Assembly (NCBI GenBank): GCA_920105625.2
Contig: OV050032.1
Span: forward strand, 22,115,981 to 22,179,980
Direction: 5' to 3'
Origin: Clusia tigrina
Lineage: Eukaryota > Arthropoda > Insecta > Diptera > Clusiidae
DNA length: 64,000 nucleotides
Each line of letters begins with the position of its first letter. Within the stretch, counting starts at the first letter, position 1. Both the position numbers and the translations under genes were made by a program. Positions 1 through 13,394 of the stretch are shown here, piece by piece. Below the pieces are notes generated by a model, which saw nothing but the letters and a program-made list of their open reading frames with translations, searched no databases and was not told where the DNA came from.

Positions 1-1879
1 CGTAAAACAAACCGTGTATGTATACAGCTCCAGGTTTTATATATGTACAATATATGCACGATATAAAATTTGCCACTTACATGCAGAAATCGTTTAAATA
101 AATGAATTGCTAAACTTTTTGTCGTTTTTTTTCTATGTACTTATTTATTATAAATTATATTGAATAACAATTGTTAATAAAATACAATAATAACGAATAA
201 TTCGTGCTTATTTTAATAAATATGTCGTCGCATCTACGCCAATAACAAATCTATTGTACTTTTTTACTGCATCCATCTACCGTTGGGAATAATGGAAATT
301 GACGAGTGAATGCGTCTGCGTAAAGAGACTCGAGTGCGGAAGTGCTGTAATGTTCGCTCTTCTAATAGATTTCGCTAAAATTAACTTTTATAAAAGTACA
401 CAAATTGAAAATTTATAAAAAAAAAAAAAATATGCCATTGGGCGCTTAATTCTACAAGCTACAACACTTGTAAAGCCTCTGATATAATCAAAAGGTAAAA
501 AGAATTGCAAATGAATTCAACATCGTGAGCTTGTTTGTGCACAAGAAAAATATCTGATTTATAATAACATGTACCCTACGTAGTATATTGTGGTACCTCT
601 AATACGAACATCATCGTCCGCAGTTAACTGTCCACGCCACCGTGAATCGATGGATTTCTCTGGTATCTGGTATATAATTTGAAAAAGTACAAACTACAAA
701 AAACTTAACACTAATTTCGATTAAAAGCTAAAATATATATATATTTGATTTGTTTTCAATTCAATGTTGCTTCATTTTAAGAACTTTGATACGTTTCAGT
801 CTGCTATGAATACATAATTACACCTCTTCAGAGTAACAATGAATATTCCGCACAATTAACAACAACACATGCCATAACAGCCTAGTTTGGAAGCAAATAC
901 TTTCGAGGTTTTTCTTGATTTATATCCAACCATTTAACAATCGCTTAGGATGAATTTTGTTTCATTTTTTGCTTAAATAACGTACTCTTAGAAATACAGT
1001 ACTCTTAGTTGCATTTGGAATCCTTTGATTACGTTCTTTATTTTATTTTCTTATATAAGAGTGATTTCTCATGCTGTCGGAAGCAGTCGCTAAGGAAGTC
1101 CTAAATGTCTGATTATGTGCGCTGTAAAGTGAAGTTATGTGTAGGGAGGATCCTCAAGTAGTGTGCCAAGTCACAGGTTTATGCATTCTGTTTCAAAAAG
1201 TAAGCACAACACAATCACATCTTTTAGTTTTGTGAATATTTTTGAAAGATTTGCAATCATACTCAAAAATACACACATAACAGACGCAGATGAAACTTCC
1301 ATTGTAAGAAATATCAAATTTCTACAGCTTCTTGCTTCCAGTGCAGTGCGTTAGTCCACTGCAATACTTTAAAATGTTATTACTCGTTTGCCACATAACA
1401 TCCCTTTACTTGGCAATTCCGACTGCAACATTACTTTAGTTTACGGCTTGCATTAATCAGACCTCAATACATCAAAACCGTGCCCATTTCACCATTATTA
1501 GAGAGCATTCTGAACATTTCAATTGAATACTAGGAAGAATATTTCAGCAATGCTGTGCACCTGCACCTTCTCCACTTCCCAGAATCCTCATTGTTGTTGC
1601 TGTTTGTGGAAATATGTTTTTATTAGAATATAATAAATTTGTCATTTGTGTGCATTTAGCTAAAAATTGCTGCATCAATGCTAAACATATAGTCATACAT
1701 TTCTATAAGCCACCTGGTAGTTATTGCTTTCATTATTGGTAATTCAACTTCTCTGCTGTTTTTGTCTTTTTTTTAACATTTTCTTTTTAATCTACTTTAG
1801 CCCAATGTTAAGTTGCTTTTGGAAGTTTTACAATAATAAATGTAGTTATAAAAAATATACATTATTTTTACTATATAAT
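1..1879. other. Intergenic, no gene seen
   Basis: AT-rich sequence with short A and T runs. I find no long open frame, RNA gene or recognisable repeat on either strand. It may hold further Pc 3' UTR or the flank of the next gene. Confidence 0.5.
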
Positions 1880-2655
1880 TTTATTGATTGAGCGCAAATT
1901 GTATATAAACTCTGAAGAAATCGTGCTTAGATATAAAATGCAAATTTTTAAGAAAGCATTTTTATGGTGTTTTTCTTACATTTACTAACTTTAAGAACTA
2001 AAGAAGAGCCCCGCACTTCACAGCTTTTAATTTGGCAGTACAATTTAACGTTTTTATAATGTATCTGTATAAAATCAAAAACATTTTGTACAGCATAAAT
2101 AATAAACCCGTTTAATTGTGTTAAAATTAAAAGAAAATTAAGATCTTTCTCAACGAATTCGTTTCTCATTGAAAGAAAATCATTGAAATGGGAAAGGTTT
2201 ATATACAGTGTCACAACTAAAATGTTAATTAAAGGTTTTGTTAATAAAACATGCAATGCGTAAAATACATACAAATCGTATAAACTATTTACAATGTTTT
2301 TCTTTTTTTTTTGATTTTTGGAAACTTTTAACTTACAATGCAAATAAAATATATTAAATCTGATGGAACTAAAAACGCGTTCTATGACGTTAAAACTTAA
2401 AGAGACGCTTCTAAAATATAAGATATTTATGTACAATTTGACCATTTAGAAGATTTGTTAAAGAGATTTGTTAATAAAATAACAACAGAGCAGAAAAGAG
2501 TATAAACTATTTACAATTTTTTTTTATAGTTTTTGGTAAATATAGTAAAATGAAAATGTAAGTATGTGTGATTGATTCCATTAAAACGAAATAATTAAAA
2601 GAAAAATGGAAACAAAAGGCCTGTTTTTTTCTTTTAAGTCTTTTCCCTTTTAACT
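1880..2655 (-). other. Probable Pc 3' UTR
   Basis: This AT-rich sequence downstream of the Pc stop contains no convincing gene; a 165-codon open frame inside it (1948-2445) is low complexity and looks like chance. The first AATAAA on the minus strand after the stop is at 1885-1880 (TTTATT on the plus strand), giving a 3' UTR of about 775 nt if used. Two diverged copies of a block containing TTTGTTAATAAAA and GTATAAACTATTTACAAT occur about 225 bp apart (near 2237-2295 and 2467-2517). The poly(A) choice is inference. Confidence 0.4.
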
Positions 2656-4508
2656 TTAGGCGACTGAATCGTTGCTAGACTTCATATCGCGTTCACGAAA
2701 AAATCCACGCTCCGTTTTGCACTCGCGTATGGTGACTGTCTCCAAATTAACAGTGACATCCGTAATGACCACCTTATTGGATATGTTGCACTTAGTAGGC
2801 AGCCAGAAACGCGGTGGCAGCGCCTTTGGCGACAACGACATCATTGGTGTTTGCTGCGACTGATGATGTGGCGAAAGCGAACCATCCGAATGGATGTCGC
2901 CCTTCTGACTGTTGTTGTTATCGGCCTGACTGTCTGCCTGCGAGGAGTCGTCATCGTCATCTTGCGCATTATAGTTTTGCGTCTTTTCCGATGGCGTCGC
3001 TTGTTCTGGACGTGACGCGGGAGTTTCTGGTGACAATGGCTCACTCTCTGGTTTGAGTGGTGTGGAAATGGAAGTTGCTGAATCTGCCAAGCACTGAATC
3101 TTGGATGGTTGTGGTCCGTCGGGTGAGGTTTTAATGGTTACGCCAATTTTCCCTGACTCCTTGAGCACTTCCGCTTTACGTTTCGTTCCCACAGTAATCT
3201 CCTTTCGGCATAATGGCTGATCTTCCGAGCTAGACGAGTTCGAATCAGCCTCGGATATGAATGCTAGTGTGGTAGTAGATGCGTGTACATGATTGCGTGG
3301 TCGTTTGTTTTCAGCATGTGAGTGCGGGGATTCGGAGCGTCGCGTAGACGTCCGCTCAGATTTTGAATTGTGGTAATGATGATAATGATGCTCACGTTTC
3401 TTTTCCTTCTCTTTTTCCTTATCATGGTGATGGTGATGGTGGTGATGATGATTTGATGTGGAAGTTGCAACTGCTGATGTTGTTGCTTGGGTGGAATCAG
3501 CATCATCATTAGTAAAAGTATATTCATCTTCTTCGGAATCCGGTTCAGGATCGCGTTCTTTTTCTTTCTTTTTAGGGCCGCGTTTAGACGGGGTGTTGGA
3601 AGATTTGTTACTTTGCTCATAAATTTCAATTAGACGTCGATCGAGTATATTCACTTCGGGCTCCCAAGTATTATAGCGTTGATTCCAACCCTTCCATTTT
3701 ACCCGATATTCAACCACTCCCTGCAGTATACATAAAATAGAAATTAAACATTATTGCATGTGTAAATTAAATTTTATTAACAAATATGGACAAACGGAAA
3801 AAAAACTCCGAACACACCAATGCTTAAGCGTGAAAAGTAAAGAAACACGACACTGAATAATAAATGTGGAGCGTGTCATGCCAGCTTTTGCAACAGATGG
3901 TGCTCAGAAAAGAAAATATGCACTGAACAAATAAAACATAAACAGATCCTTGTACAGCAATAGAAATTGGCGCGTACCATCTATTCATTGCATTTTCTAC
4001 ACCAGCAGCAACTCACCAATGCCGAAAACTGAACGTTTGAGTAGCACAACAAAAACCAAACCCAAAAAACAAGGTACATTGTTCGATGTAAAGAAAGAAG
4101 AGAAAGGATAATGCCAACAATAACACTACAGCAGTGACAACAACACAGACTCAGCTAAACTGCGATGTGTGTGCAATGAATTGGAAAATGAAGCGCAAAA
4201 AGACGAATTGATCGGTAGCAGAGCCATGAATGAGATCGAATGGTAATTAATAATTGCAGCAGATCGTTAATTACAAGGACTAACAAGGAATTACTACAGA
4301 TGACGAGAGATGAGCAGAAGTGCAGATGGTATTTGTGTATTGCCTGTTGGCCTATTTGGATTATACAAACATTACTTTTTACTCCAAACGCTACAAACAG
4401 TAATTAAATTTAGAGCTTATTTAAAAATGATTAAATTGTTTTTACCTTTCTAACCCGTTTTTGTATAATGCGCTCAGCGGCATAAACGCGGTCATCCGAG
4501 CTACCCAT
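2656..4508 (-). CDS. Pc: Polycomb (Pc), chromodomain subunit of PRC1; two coding exons
   Basis: Exon 1 is 4508-4446 (21 codons) and exon 2 is 3720-2656, joined in phase 0 across a GT...AG intron of 725 bp; the product is 375 residues. The chromodomain occupies about residues 7-60 and is split by the intron. Its aromatic cage residues Tyr9, Trp30 and Trp33 match Drosophila Tyr26, Trp47 and Trp50, a constant offset of 17, so the N-terminus is 17 residues shorter than in Drosophila. A basic/acidic linker, a run of nine His (about 112-120), low-complexity Ser/Gln/Asp stretches and the C-terminal repressor box (about 320-366, ALPPRFWLP through ECKTERGFF) follow in the family order. The family binds H3K27me3 through the chromodomain and the PRC1 E3 core through the C-box, in the nucleus, to silence Hox and other genes. 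The frame upstream of the ATG stays open for 21 codons to a TAG at 4574-4572 with no other ATG, which decides the start. No lesion is visible. Drosophila Pc is 390 residues. Confidence 0.96.
3721..4445 (-). other. Pc intron
   Basis: The intron has a GTAAAAAC donor on the minus strand at 4445 and an ACTGCAG acceptor at 3721. It is 725 bp, AT-rich, and holds no recognisable gene or transposon. Confidence 0.85.
4446..4508 (-). CDS. Pc: Pc exon 1 (start codon and first strand of chromodomain)
   Basis: This 63-bp coding exon is too short to stand out as an open frame. It encodes [20 protein letters not shown] plus Lys21 and ends at a GTAAA donor (4445 downward). Splicing to the TGCAG acceptor at 3721 restores the [15 protein letters not shown] chromodomain core, which matches Drosophila Pc apart from conservative changes. 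The short Asp/Ser N-terminus replaces the longer Gly/Lys-rich leader of the fly protein. Confidence 0.93.
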
Positions 4509-6660
4509 GATGTTATCCAGCTTAACAAATTTTGTTTTACAGTTTGCAGTGAAATTCACGGACTTCTTGTTCTAAATTATATTAACTAACAAATACTGCA
4601 GGCGGAGATCTTTCAGTAAAAAATTAAAATGTATAAAACGCGTTCAATTAGCTTAAATGTTGTTTTCCATAAGTTTAACGCAGTGCCGATCAATTACAAT
4701 ATAAAATTACGAACTCTTATAAACGGCATCAAAAAAAAAAATAAATAAATTAAACAAAAAACCACAAATTTATGTAGTTATATTTTATAGATATGTCCAC
4801 CTCTTCACTTTACTATTCACGGGCAAAAGATTCTGAACGATAAATGTTGGAGAAGTCTTTTATAGATAGCCATTCAGTCAACGAAGTACACGAGAAAACA
4901 GACAACGCAAAGCAACCAAAATACAAAGACGTCCTTCAAAGCATGCAATGTGTGTCTCTCTCTTGCCAATGGTAACTAACGACGATGTTTTATTTTTCCA
5001 CGCACATTGTCGCTTCCAAGATGTAAAAAATGTTGAGTCCAATTCTACTTACAAAATTAATGTAAGTAAATATGAAAATTAAAAACAATTACACAATTTC
5101 AGATAATATTCACAATTCAGTAATTTATACATATTTTGCAATAGGTTTCAATAACTTTACTTCACTCCAACATGAACTCCCTGCAACGAATTTGTTTACA
5201 AAACGCTCTACGTACGCTTAGCAGCGTCCACACCAGTGTTGCACAATTCGTATTTTCGTACCAATTAGGGTACCTTTTTAATATGCGACTACTAAGTATA
5301 TTTATTTTCTTCAAATTATAATTTTAGTGAAATCTAAAAGAAAGGGAAATTCTAAAGAATTACGTACATTAGTATATTTTTATTTAGGTTCACTATCTAA
5401 AAAAAATAAAAGTTATAGGGGTACATTGTCTAAGAAAAGTAAAGTGGTAAAGATCCAACTAGTTTTAAGTTTACAATATAAAACTGATGGTTAACCGCTT
5501 AGACTGGTTTTACTTAGTACTAAATCTTGTATTTGACATTAAATGGGTTCTTTTATTGCCTCTCATTTTTTTTTTTGAAACAAGTGTTGGAATGATATAG
5601 AAATTCTATTATTTTTGAAACAAGTGTACTTTCTTTTTTTTCTCTTGTGCAGCACTGGTCGGAACACTTTTTGCCAGGGTTACCAATCTACTCTTCTTCC
5701 TAAACAGCAAAATTTTATAAAATATTATAGAAATATCTATTATGATAAAAATATTTGTGAATTTCTTATTAATATATATAATTTTTTATTTACCTACATC
5801 ATTAATAGTTCTTCAAAATCTTTTGAAATTAATTTTTTTAAATTTCTTCAAAAATTCATTTGAGGGCTATTATTGGGTGGCTGGAGAGATAAGTCATTGT
5901 GCATTCCCATGCATTTGCAGTAGAAATTGATGTTGGTTCTACGTAAATAAGTCACGCACTCCTTGTCTATGCTATAAATTAGACAAATGCTAGAGACGCG
6001 TTAAAAAAATGCAATTGAAATATAAAGAAACGGCATTTCATGGCGATGTAAGAGCACTGCCTACATTCACTGAATTTTAGTCATTGCATGTAATCAGTTT
6101 GTGACTTTGTGAAAATGCAACCCTGTAGAATGCACAACTAAGCGCCCTAGACACGATCAATTTGCATGTCAAGGATCCTTACTTGTGTTAAGGAAATATT
6201 TGTGTATGCCTTAAATATGCGAAACTTGAAGTGTGTTTGAACCAAAATCGAAAGGACTTGGATTATGTGCGGTGATTGACGTCTCTTATGCCCTATGCTT
6301 ATTCGATTATTGATCATGCACATACTTGGAAGCGGACTATGCTGAAAAAACGTTGACATAATTTTGACACTTCTGCAGACGTTTACCTGGCGTAATTATA
6401 TCGATTAAAAGCACGACTTTTATCAGAATTTTTAAAAAGTTGAATTAATTTAAAAAATTAAAAGAAAACATCTTATAAAATATAAATAAGTTATTGACTG
6501 CTTTCTCCAAGAACTAATATTCGGTTGTGTAATTAGGTTCGCATTCTATAGTGTAGTGTAACAAGTACGCAGGAATGCATTTATGCCGCCAAAGTGTATT
6601 TGTAAAACTACAACTGAAATTACTCAAATGTTTTATCTAGAATGTTATTAAAAATATGTA
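4509..6660. other. Pc upstream region, no gene seen
   Basis: The Pc 5' UTR and promoter should lie here. No open frame looks coding. A CTCTCTC run near 4955, a GCCAT at 4868 and another near 4224 in the intron resemble GAGA-factor and PHO cores, but they are too few and too scattered to call a Polycomb response element. Confidence 0.45.
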
Positions 6661-6680
6661 AAATTCATTCTAATTAATAT

Positions 6681-6809
<129 letters not shown>

Positions 6810-6899
6810 TAAGAATATTAAAGTTGAAAATGTTTCAATGATGCATAATTGAAAGGGATACAAATCACATTCGAAGCGTCACACCACCAAATGTACACA

Positions 6900-7870
6900 C
6901 CGTCATAATGACGTTAATGCGGTCCACACGCGGTACGTCGTGATCATACTCATTCGTGTACGTGTTGATTGAAGCTCCGCTACAGACGAGTGATCAAAAT
7001 CCAAAATCGTAATTTTTGCACAGTCGTCGTTGAGTAAGGTCGTCATGTCGTTGTCGGATAATGAAGTTTGTGTGCGCTAGAGCTTGTATTGTGCAAGGAA
7101 AAATGTGAAAAGAAAACTCGATTTTGGATGAAACAATGGCAAAAAAAGTCCAACAGAAACGCCTTTTCATTATTTTTATCCGCACACATCTTCACACACT
7201 GCCAGTCAAACTCAAATGAGAAAAACTTACATGTAAATTACCTACAAACGACAATCATCCATACATCTTAATCAAAATCATAATAAAATTTCCCCTCAAA
7301 ATCAAAATGATTTTGATTTTCGACGATCAATCAGTGACCACAGCGAGATCAAGGTGAATTTACTTACATGGTGGCTGCAAGGTGAATTTCGAACCTCCAG
7401 AATTTTCAAATACAAGCAATCTCCGATTAGCTATTGTTCAAAATAAACGAAATAGAGAGGAATGGAGAAATGCATAAGAGTTGCTTAAAGTGGTACACAA
7501 TTTATATAAAATATATTCAATAGTTAAATAGACTCATAATTTCTTCATAATGTTTAAACTTTACAAAAATAACAATTAAAAACTCTTATTGACTCAAATC
7601 AAAACACTATTTGCAATTGTTTGCATATTTGTTTTGATCGAATTTTTCTATATATTCAATTTTGACAGCTACTAAGGGAAAATTGGTCAAAAAAAAATTT
7701 GTACTTGCAGCCACCATGTAAGGAAATTCACCGTTCGAAAGATCAGGTTTGTGACACATACATGCATATTTTCTGTCTTGTTCCCACATACTATTATATA
7801 TGAGTATGATCATGATGTATCGTCTATGGGCCGCTTAAGAGATCATGGTGGGTGTGGGCGGAGAACACAG
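6900..7870. mobile_element. Possible decayed terminal-inverted-repeat element
   Basis: The sequence at 6940-6958 (tcgtgatcatactca) is matched in reverse complement at 7802-7819 with two mismatches in 18, and weaker similarity continues outward for about 25 bp. Nested inside, 7353-7380 and 7706-7732 form a second inverted pair containing cttacatggtggctgcaa. Neither pair is linked to a transposase frame. A non-autonomous DNA element is the likeliest reading, but boundaries and target duplication are not established. Confidence 0.35.
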
Positions 7871-8329
7871 AGAACCGACACTTAGACATCAAATTTTCTG
7901 ACGCTTAAAAAAATCTGTCTTTGTTTATCATTAGTTGCCTGTATGGATAGGTTTGTTTATCATTGGCTAACTAGAATTCTGAATAAAATCAGTCATACTA
8001 CTACAGTTTTGTGCAATGTTCAGTGAGCACAGATATTGTGTGCTGTTGGAGTTCCTGCTGAGGTTTTGTAGCTGACCAGGTCGCATTTTGAAAAATGGAA
8101 AACTTTAGAGATCCAAATGGTCGCTATGGCTATATACAGCTATCACCAGACCAATCCTTATAGGTATTATTAAACTTATCTCGAATTCATTTATTCATCA
8201 AGAAAGAAGCCCTGCAATTCGCCGAAAAACTCATCTCAGAAAATGAACAAGGTTCAGTGCGCCTATGGCAATCCTTGCTTAGGGACGAAACTGAAACACA
8301 AAAATCTAACCCCATGTGACTTATGTCAC

Positions 8330-9295
8330 CTTCAGTGTAACTTCTAACACAACTTCAAGATCACATTCCCGAGTAGGGTTAACTGGGAACAGAAAAGACC
8401 ACTCTATAATGCTCATGTATGTTACATAGACGGCTTAAAAACTGAGGAGGGAGTTGGGGCTGGGGTTTATGGGGAAAAACTACGAAGCATGGGTCGAGAA
8501 AACTCTGTATTTCAGGCCGACACTGACGCTATAGAGCTCTGCCTAAGAGAGGATCTAGATTGAGGTATAATAAGTAGCCACATCCTTATTCAATCTGACA
8601 GCAAAGCAGCACTACTAGCGCTGCATTCCTTTCTTATAAAATCAAAACTGGTTTGGGATTGTCTTCAACTGGTGAAAAGACCAGCAACTAACAACAGAGT
8701 GCATCTGATCTGGGAGCCAGATCACAGCGTACATATAGGGAATGAAGAGGCAGATGCAATCGCTGGGAAACGGGCAGCCAGTAGTTTTATTGGACCGGAA
8801 CCATTTTGGGGGCTGCCAGGGAATTCCCCGAAGTACTACCTAAATCATTGGCTAGAGGTAAAATAACATCATTATTGGATGGAAACAAAATATATAAGAC
8901 TCCCTAAAATCGTCATGCCAAAAAGATCCCGTAAAATAACTATAGAAATTCTAGGTTTATGTTGGGCATTGTAGAGTAAACAAACACCAATATAACATGA
9001 AGGTAAGCCCAAATGACTATTTTAGGTTATGTGATGAAAAAGAGGAAACATCTGAACATATGTTGTGACAATGTAACTGTCTAATCTGGACCAGACTCCG
9101 GTACTTTGGAAATTATTACCCACAACCGCCAGAAATTGCGGACAAATCTCCAAAGAAGATTTCAGAAATCTTAATGAATTCTAAACTCTGGGATATTTAG
9201 TAACTACAGAGCTTGTCACAATAGGTCCAAAGGTGGCCGCAGTGATTAGGTGACTTGTTCCCGCTCTCAAGAAATCTATCTATCTACATATATTT
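8330..9295 (+). pseudogene. LOA/R1-like LINE, RNase H and C-terminal remnant
   Basis: Translated in pieces, 8410-8870 gives a retroelement RNase H domain: YIDGLKTEEG (first Asp), FQADTDAIEL (a Glu position now Asp), QSDSKAAL (third acid) and HIGNEEADAIA (last Asp). A FIGPEP motif follows, also found in the fragment at 49.2 kb, so the two are related. A Cys/His motif remnant lies at 9030-9100 (C...EHML...C). Frame stops occur near 8562 and 9065. The 3' end carries a short CTAT repeat at about 9280-9293, as LINE tails of this type often do. No intact protein is possible. Confidence 0.75.
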
Positions 9296-9539
9296 CGAAT
9301 ACATTGTCTTCGAACCACTCCTCTCTGCTAGGGTGATTGAAATTCGGTGTCGGGTAAGTATAATCGACCTCTGTTGGTACAGACGTGTCCTGAACTAAAA
9401 TGTTCAATTCTGACCAGATCCAGAGCGATATAGCATTGAGTCTGGTTGCTGAGCACCTGTCAATATCAAGTTTAAATAAATTTACAATACACTTTCCAAT
9501 TTTCCAACAATTCCATTAGCACAGCCAAGACAATTATTT

Positions 9540-10045
9540 TTTTACAGCCGAGCTAGTATGGAATATTAAGACAACCTACCTACCCCATCTTTTTGTATGC
9601 AGAGTGGTGGCTAGCGGTTCTAAATCGGCCACACTGCATCGAGGGTGGAAAATAATTCATATTGGTTCCCTTCCCCAAATTAGCGCTTAAAACGATCCTT
9701 TCAAATCCGCTCTTAGTCGTCTCCACCCCGCCATTACACGACCCCTCCCCATACCGTTTCTCACTATATACTAAACAACACTACTCACCCTACTACCCTT
9801 AATTTTAACAAGCCCACACTGTGCACCAACGTACGGCAACTTCTGAGCGTTACACACGGAGGCTTCCTCTGCCACTTACAGACGCCCAAACTCTAAGATT
9901 CTCCTCCTAATGGAACTAGGTTATGCCGTAGATTTAAGGCCTACACCAAACCAGCGAGTAAGGCAGCCATCCGCTACCGTCTTACCCAGATTAAATTAAC
10001 GCTTACTCTTTAATACTAAACACAATAGCCAAAAAATTCAATAAA
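9540..10045 (+). repeat. Unclassified dispersed repeat, copy 1
   Basis: This stretch shares blocks with 14890-15150, including ccacactgcatcga.ggtgga, ctccccataccg and a tactac...taa.ttaaca segment in the same order. No coding frame is evident. It ends at the long TA tract, which may have grown from its tail. Confidence 0.4.
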
Positions 10046-10049
10046 TTTG

Positions 10050-10368
<319 letters not shown>

Positions 10369-10407
10369 CCCGGACGTGGTCTAAAAAATGTGTCTTTCTG
10401 ATTTCTC

Positions 10408-10496
10408 TTCGAGTCGAAAGCTTTAGTTGCTAGTACTCATTCCCCAACCCCTTGCAGTCATACTTAATTATGTTGTAAGGTATAATAATAATAATA
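10408..10496 (+). repeat. SINE 3' part
   Basis: It contains gtcgaaagc, agtactcattccccaa, cttgcagtcat, taattatg and tgtaaggtataataataat in the same order as the complete copy at 24142-24309. It lacks the tRNA-like head, so it is 5' truncated or degraded. Confidence 0.65.
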
Positions 10497-11011
10497 TCAA
10501 TTATCAAATTTAAAATTTTCTGTAAATTTTACAATAATAAGATACGGAGACCATCGGAGCTTGCGCCTAGTTAGAAGTCTATCTGTATAATTAATTATAT
10601 AAATAAATAAATAAATATACATGCATCATATCCTATAATTTATTAAAAATTACACTTATCTCAATTTCTCTGATTATCTTCAGTTTTTGTATTTTTGAAT
10701 TGTTCATCGGAACATAATTAAAACAAACGAACAAACACAAAAAATTAGAAGAGGGAATGAGGAGGCGTCTTGCAGACCCCATCCAAAAACACACACATAC
10801 ACACACACCCAACCACAACGGCATTACGCTCAAATGTTGCTAATGACGATGAGATGCGATGTTTTCTTAACTGGTCTACTCACAATACAAATGCAATATC
10901 CAAGCTCATCCGTGTACGCAGGTGCCAACATAAATTCGTGTACGCAGTTCGGAAGGCGGTACTTCGACAAAGCCAACTGTAAGTGAAACTCACACAATCC
11001 CTACTCTCCTA

Positions 11012-11101
11012 CATAAAATCACACAGCAGATGCGCACTGAGACCGCTCTTTTGCACATAAAACTCATTCAGTACATGCGCACTTAGAACGTTCTCTTGCA
11101 T
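11012..11101. repeat. Two-copy imperfect 45-bp tandem repeat
   Basis: Units begin acataaaa.tca and contain ca.atgcgcact.agac or agaac and ctcttttgc or ctcttgc. They lie just upstream of a Jockey-like LINE and may be part of its 5' region. Confidence 0.5.
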
Positions 11102-11479
11102 CACTCCAGATGTTGCAAGTGAAATATAATGTTATACTACTCAACGATAGAACTCTTGTTAGAAAAGCATCTCACCGCTCAAGCTCTCTTCACACACTCA
11201 CAAAGAAACCGGCAGTGCAAACTGGCATTGACCGCTACAAGCAAGTGAAACCAAAACCGAGTCCGTAAAATATGGCAGGAAACGAACACTTTTGGTCAGA
11301 AGTGTTCTCCTCGGAAATGAAAACTTCGACTCATCCCCTACCAGCGAGAGGGATGCACAGATGCTTTAGTTGCAGATGCAGCTAGGGTTGTACACAATAA
11401 CTGCTTCATCATAGTCATAACATAAAATAAATGCAATACTTGTGTAAAAGATACAAAACTACGGACATATAATGAAAGC

Positions 11480-13390
11480 AACCACCAACTACAAACAAAA
11501 GGCTCTATCCTGTACTTCAGTTGCCAAGACTACGGGCACACAGATTCATATTGTACCTGACGCACTGTTGCTGTGCGTCTTGAGTTGCTTCTGTGGACCT
11601 TCAGCATGCCTCCAAGTGTATTTGGCCCTGAAAAACGGCAACCAGCGTTTCAGTATACAGATAGTGGCAAATCAATAGACCATCGTACACAACTGACCAG
11701 TGACAACTCTTCTACATCAATGACATATGACAACGTAGTAAAGTGTGCACCTCTGCAAATTTATCACAATTTATAACATCAATGCAAAGGATGCTACACG
11801 AGTTGTTGACCATGCAAAACCAATTTATGTGAATGTTGATCTCTAAGATATAAATTCTATTAAGATATGCCATTGAAATGGTAACGGCATTAGTCAACAT
11901 AAACTCCCAATTCAACAACCTACTAAGCAAATTGACATAATGCTTTTGCCAGAGACACACTTGACAAGTAAACATTATTTTGTAAAAGCACGATAAACAT
12001 TCTACAAGCCAAGCCGTCTTTATAGCAAAGCTTATGGTGGTACGGGAATATTAATAAAATATAGATTTAAACATCACACACTAGAAGACTATGCAAAGGA
12101 TTATCTGCAGGCAATGGGAATATGTCTTCAATGCTGGGAGAGAAAAATTGTACTTAGAGCATTATATTATCCCCTAAGATACTCTGTGACTCAATAACAT
12201 TTCACACAATTTTTCAAAACACTGCGGATCAAATTTTTGCCAGCCGTATATAATGCGAAGCATACTTTTTGGGGCTCCAGGTTAATAAGGCGCACATCTG
12301 TTCTCCGTTTTTCAGGGCATAATACCCTCTGACCCTCGAAAAGTGGCCAGCTTCATGGATTTGGGTTTAACCAATGCAATTGGTTGAGACTTGCTATCTA
12401 CAGAATCGTGTTTAGAGTTCTCTTCTGATCATTCACCTGTAATAATATGCCTACATAAGCAAGCTCAGCTCGGTAAGCAAACTGACTCAGGTACCATAGC
12501 CATATAAACATCAGTCCTCGACTAAAGACTGTAATCGATATTGACTCAGCACTTTTTGCTATCAACCCGGTGCTTACATCTGCTGCGATACACTCATCTC
12601 CGGCAGCTTCCTCAACCTACTCCACAACAATTAGCAGTTATCAAATTTGCATTGCCACAAATCTTCTGCAGTTATTGATAATCTCGTTAAGGCGAAAAGG
12701 CGCTTAAGAAGAGAGTCGGCAAGCAAAAATTGGCACTATAAAAACAAAAAACCGGCTCCGAGATGCACAGAACTGTGAGCTAAAGAACATTTTGCAAAAA
12801 TGTTCTGAGACGCTAAGCTCCAACAGGAAATACTTATCGACTTTATGGAAAGCCAATAAAAATATAAGGACTCCTAAACTCCTAAAGATTGTGTTCCACC
12901 GCTCAGGCAAAATAATGGTACATGGAAGTGACGACAACAAAGCCTCAGCGCTTGGTAACCACCTAAAAATTGAGTTTCAATCTAACCAACCGATGAAGGT
13001 CAACAGGAAGGAAGTGCAACAGCTAAACTCAACACCCAGTTAACAAAAAAAAAAAAACAAAAACACCAGGCTTTGCATTAATTAGCGGGAAAATAATTCT
13101 GGCATTGGCTAAAATAGCCGGTAAAATAGTGACGGTGTTTGACGGATTGGGTATTTTCCGCAAACCTGGAAGTATCACAGTTTACGATGATACCAAAACC
13201 CGGAAAAAACCAAATTCAACCGTAATCTCACCGGCTCATAAGCTTGCTTTCATTAATGTCCAAATTATTTGAGAAAGTGGTTATTCTTAAGTTGCAGCCG
13301 CACATATACCAAGGCAATATTATACCACATCATCAATTTGGATTCCGCAAAATTCACAGAACCATAGAGCAAATTAAAAGCACTCCTAGT
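11480..13390 (+). pseudogene. Jockey-like LINE, decayed ORF1 to reverse transcriptase
   Basis: 11510-11560 translates, with a frameshift, to a zinc-knuckle remnant CTSCQDYGHTDSYCT of a Jockey ORF1. 11925-12170 gives an endonuclease block (IDIMLLPETHLTSKHYF then AYGGTGILIKY), 12240-12280 a piece like AKHTFWGSRLI, 12415-12460 the SSDHSPVIICLH block, 12790-13040 the linker (STLWKANKNIRTPKLL) and 13190-13390 the start of the RT palm (MIPKPGKNQ, then LISLLSLMSKLFEKVV and HHQFGFRKIHRTIEQIK). Several stops and frameshifts separate these. The copy ends abruptly near 13390 at another repeat. Confidence 0.8.
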
Positions 13391-13394
13391 GCAA

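Noticed and set aside
1948..2445. 165-codon minus-strand open frame
   Set aside because: Low-complexity, Ile/Leu/Phe/Lys-rich, within the Pc 3' UTR, no recognisable domain.
4200..4980. Polycomb response element near the Pc promoter
   Set aside because: Only isolated GAGA-like and GCCAT cores; no cluster.
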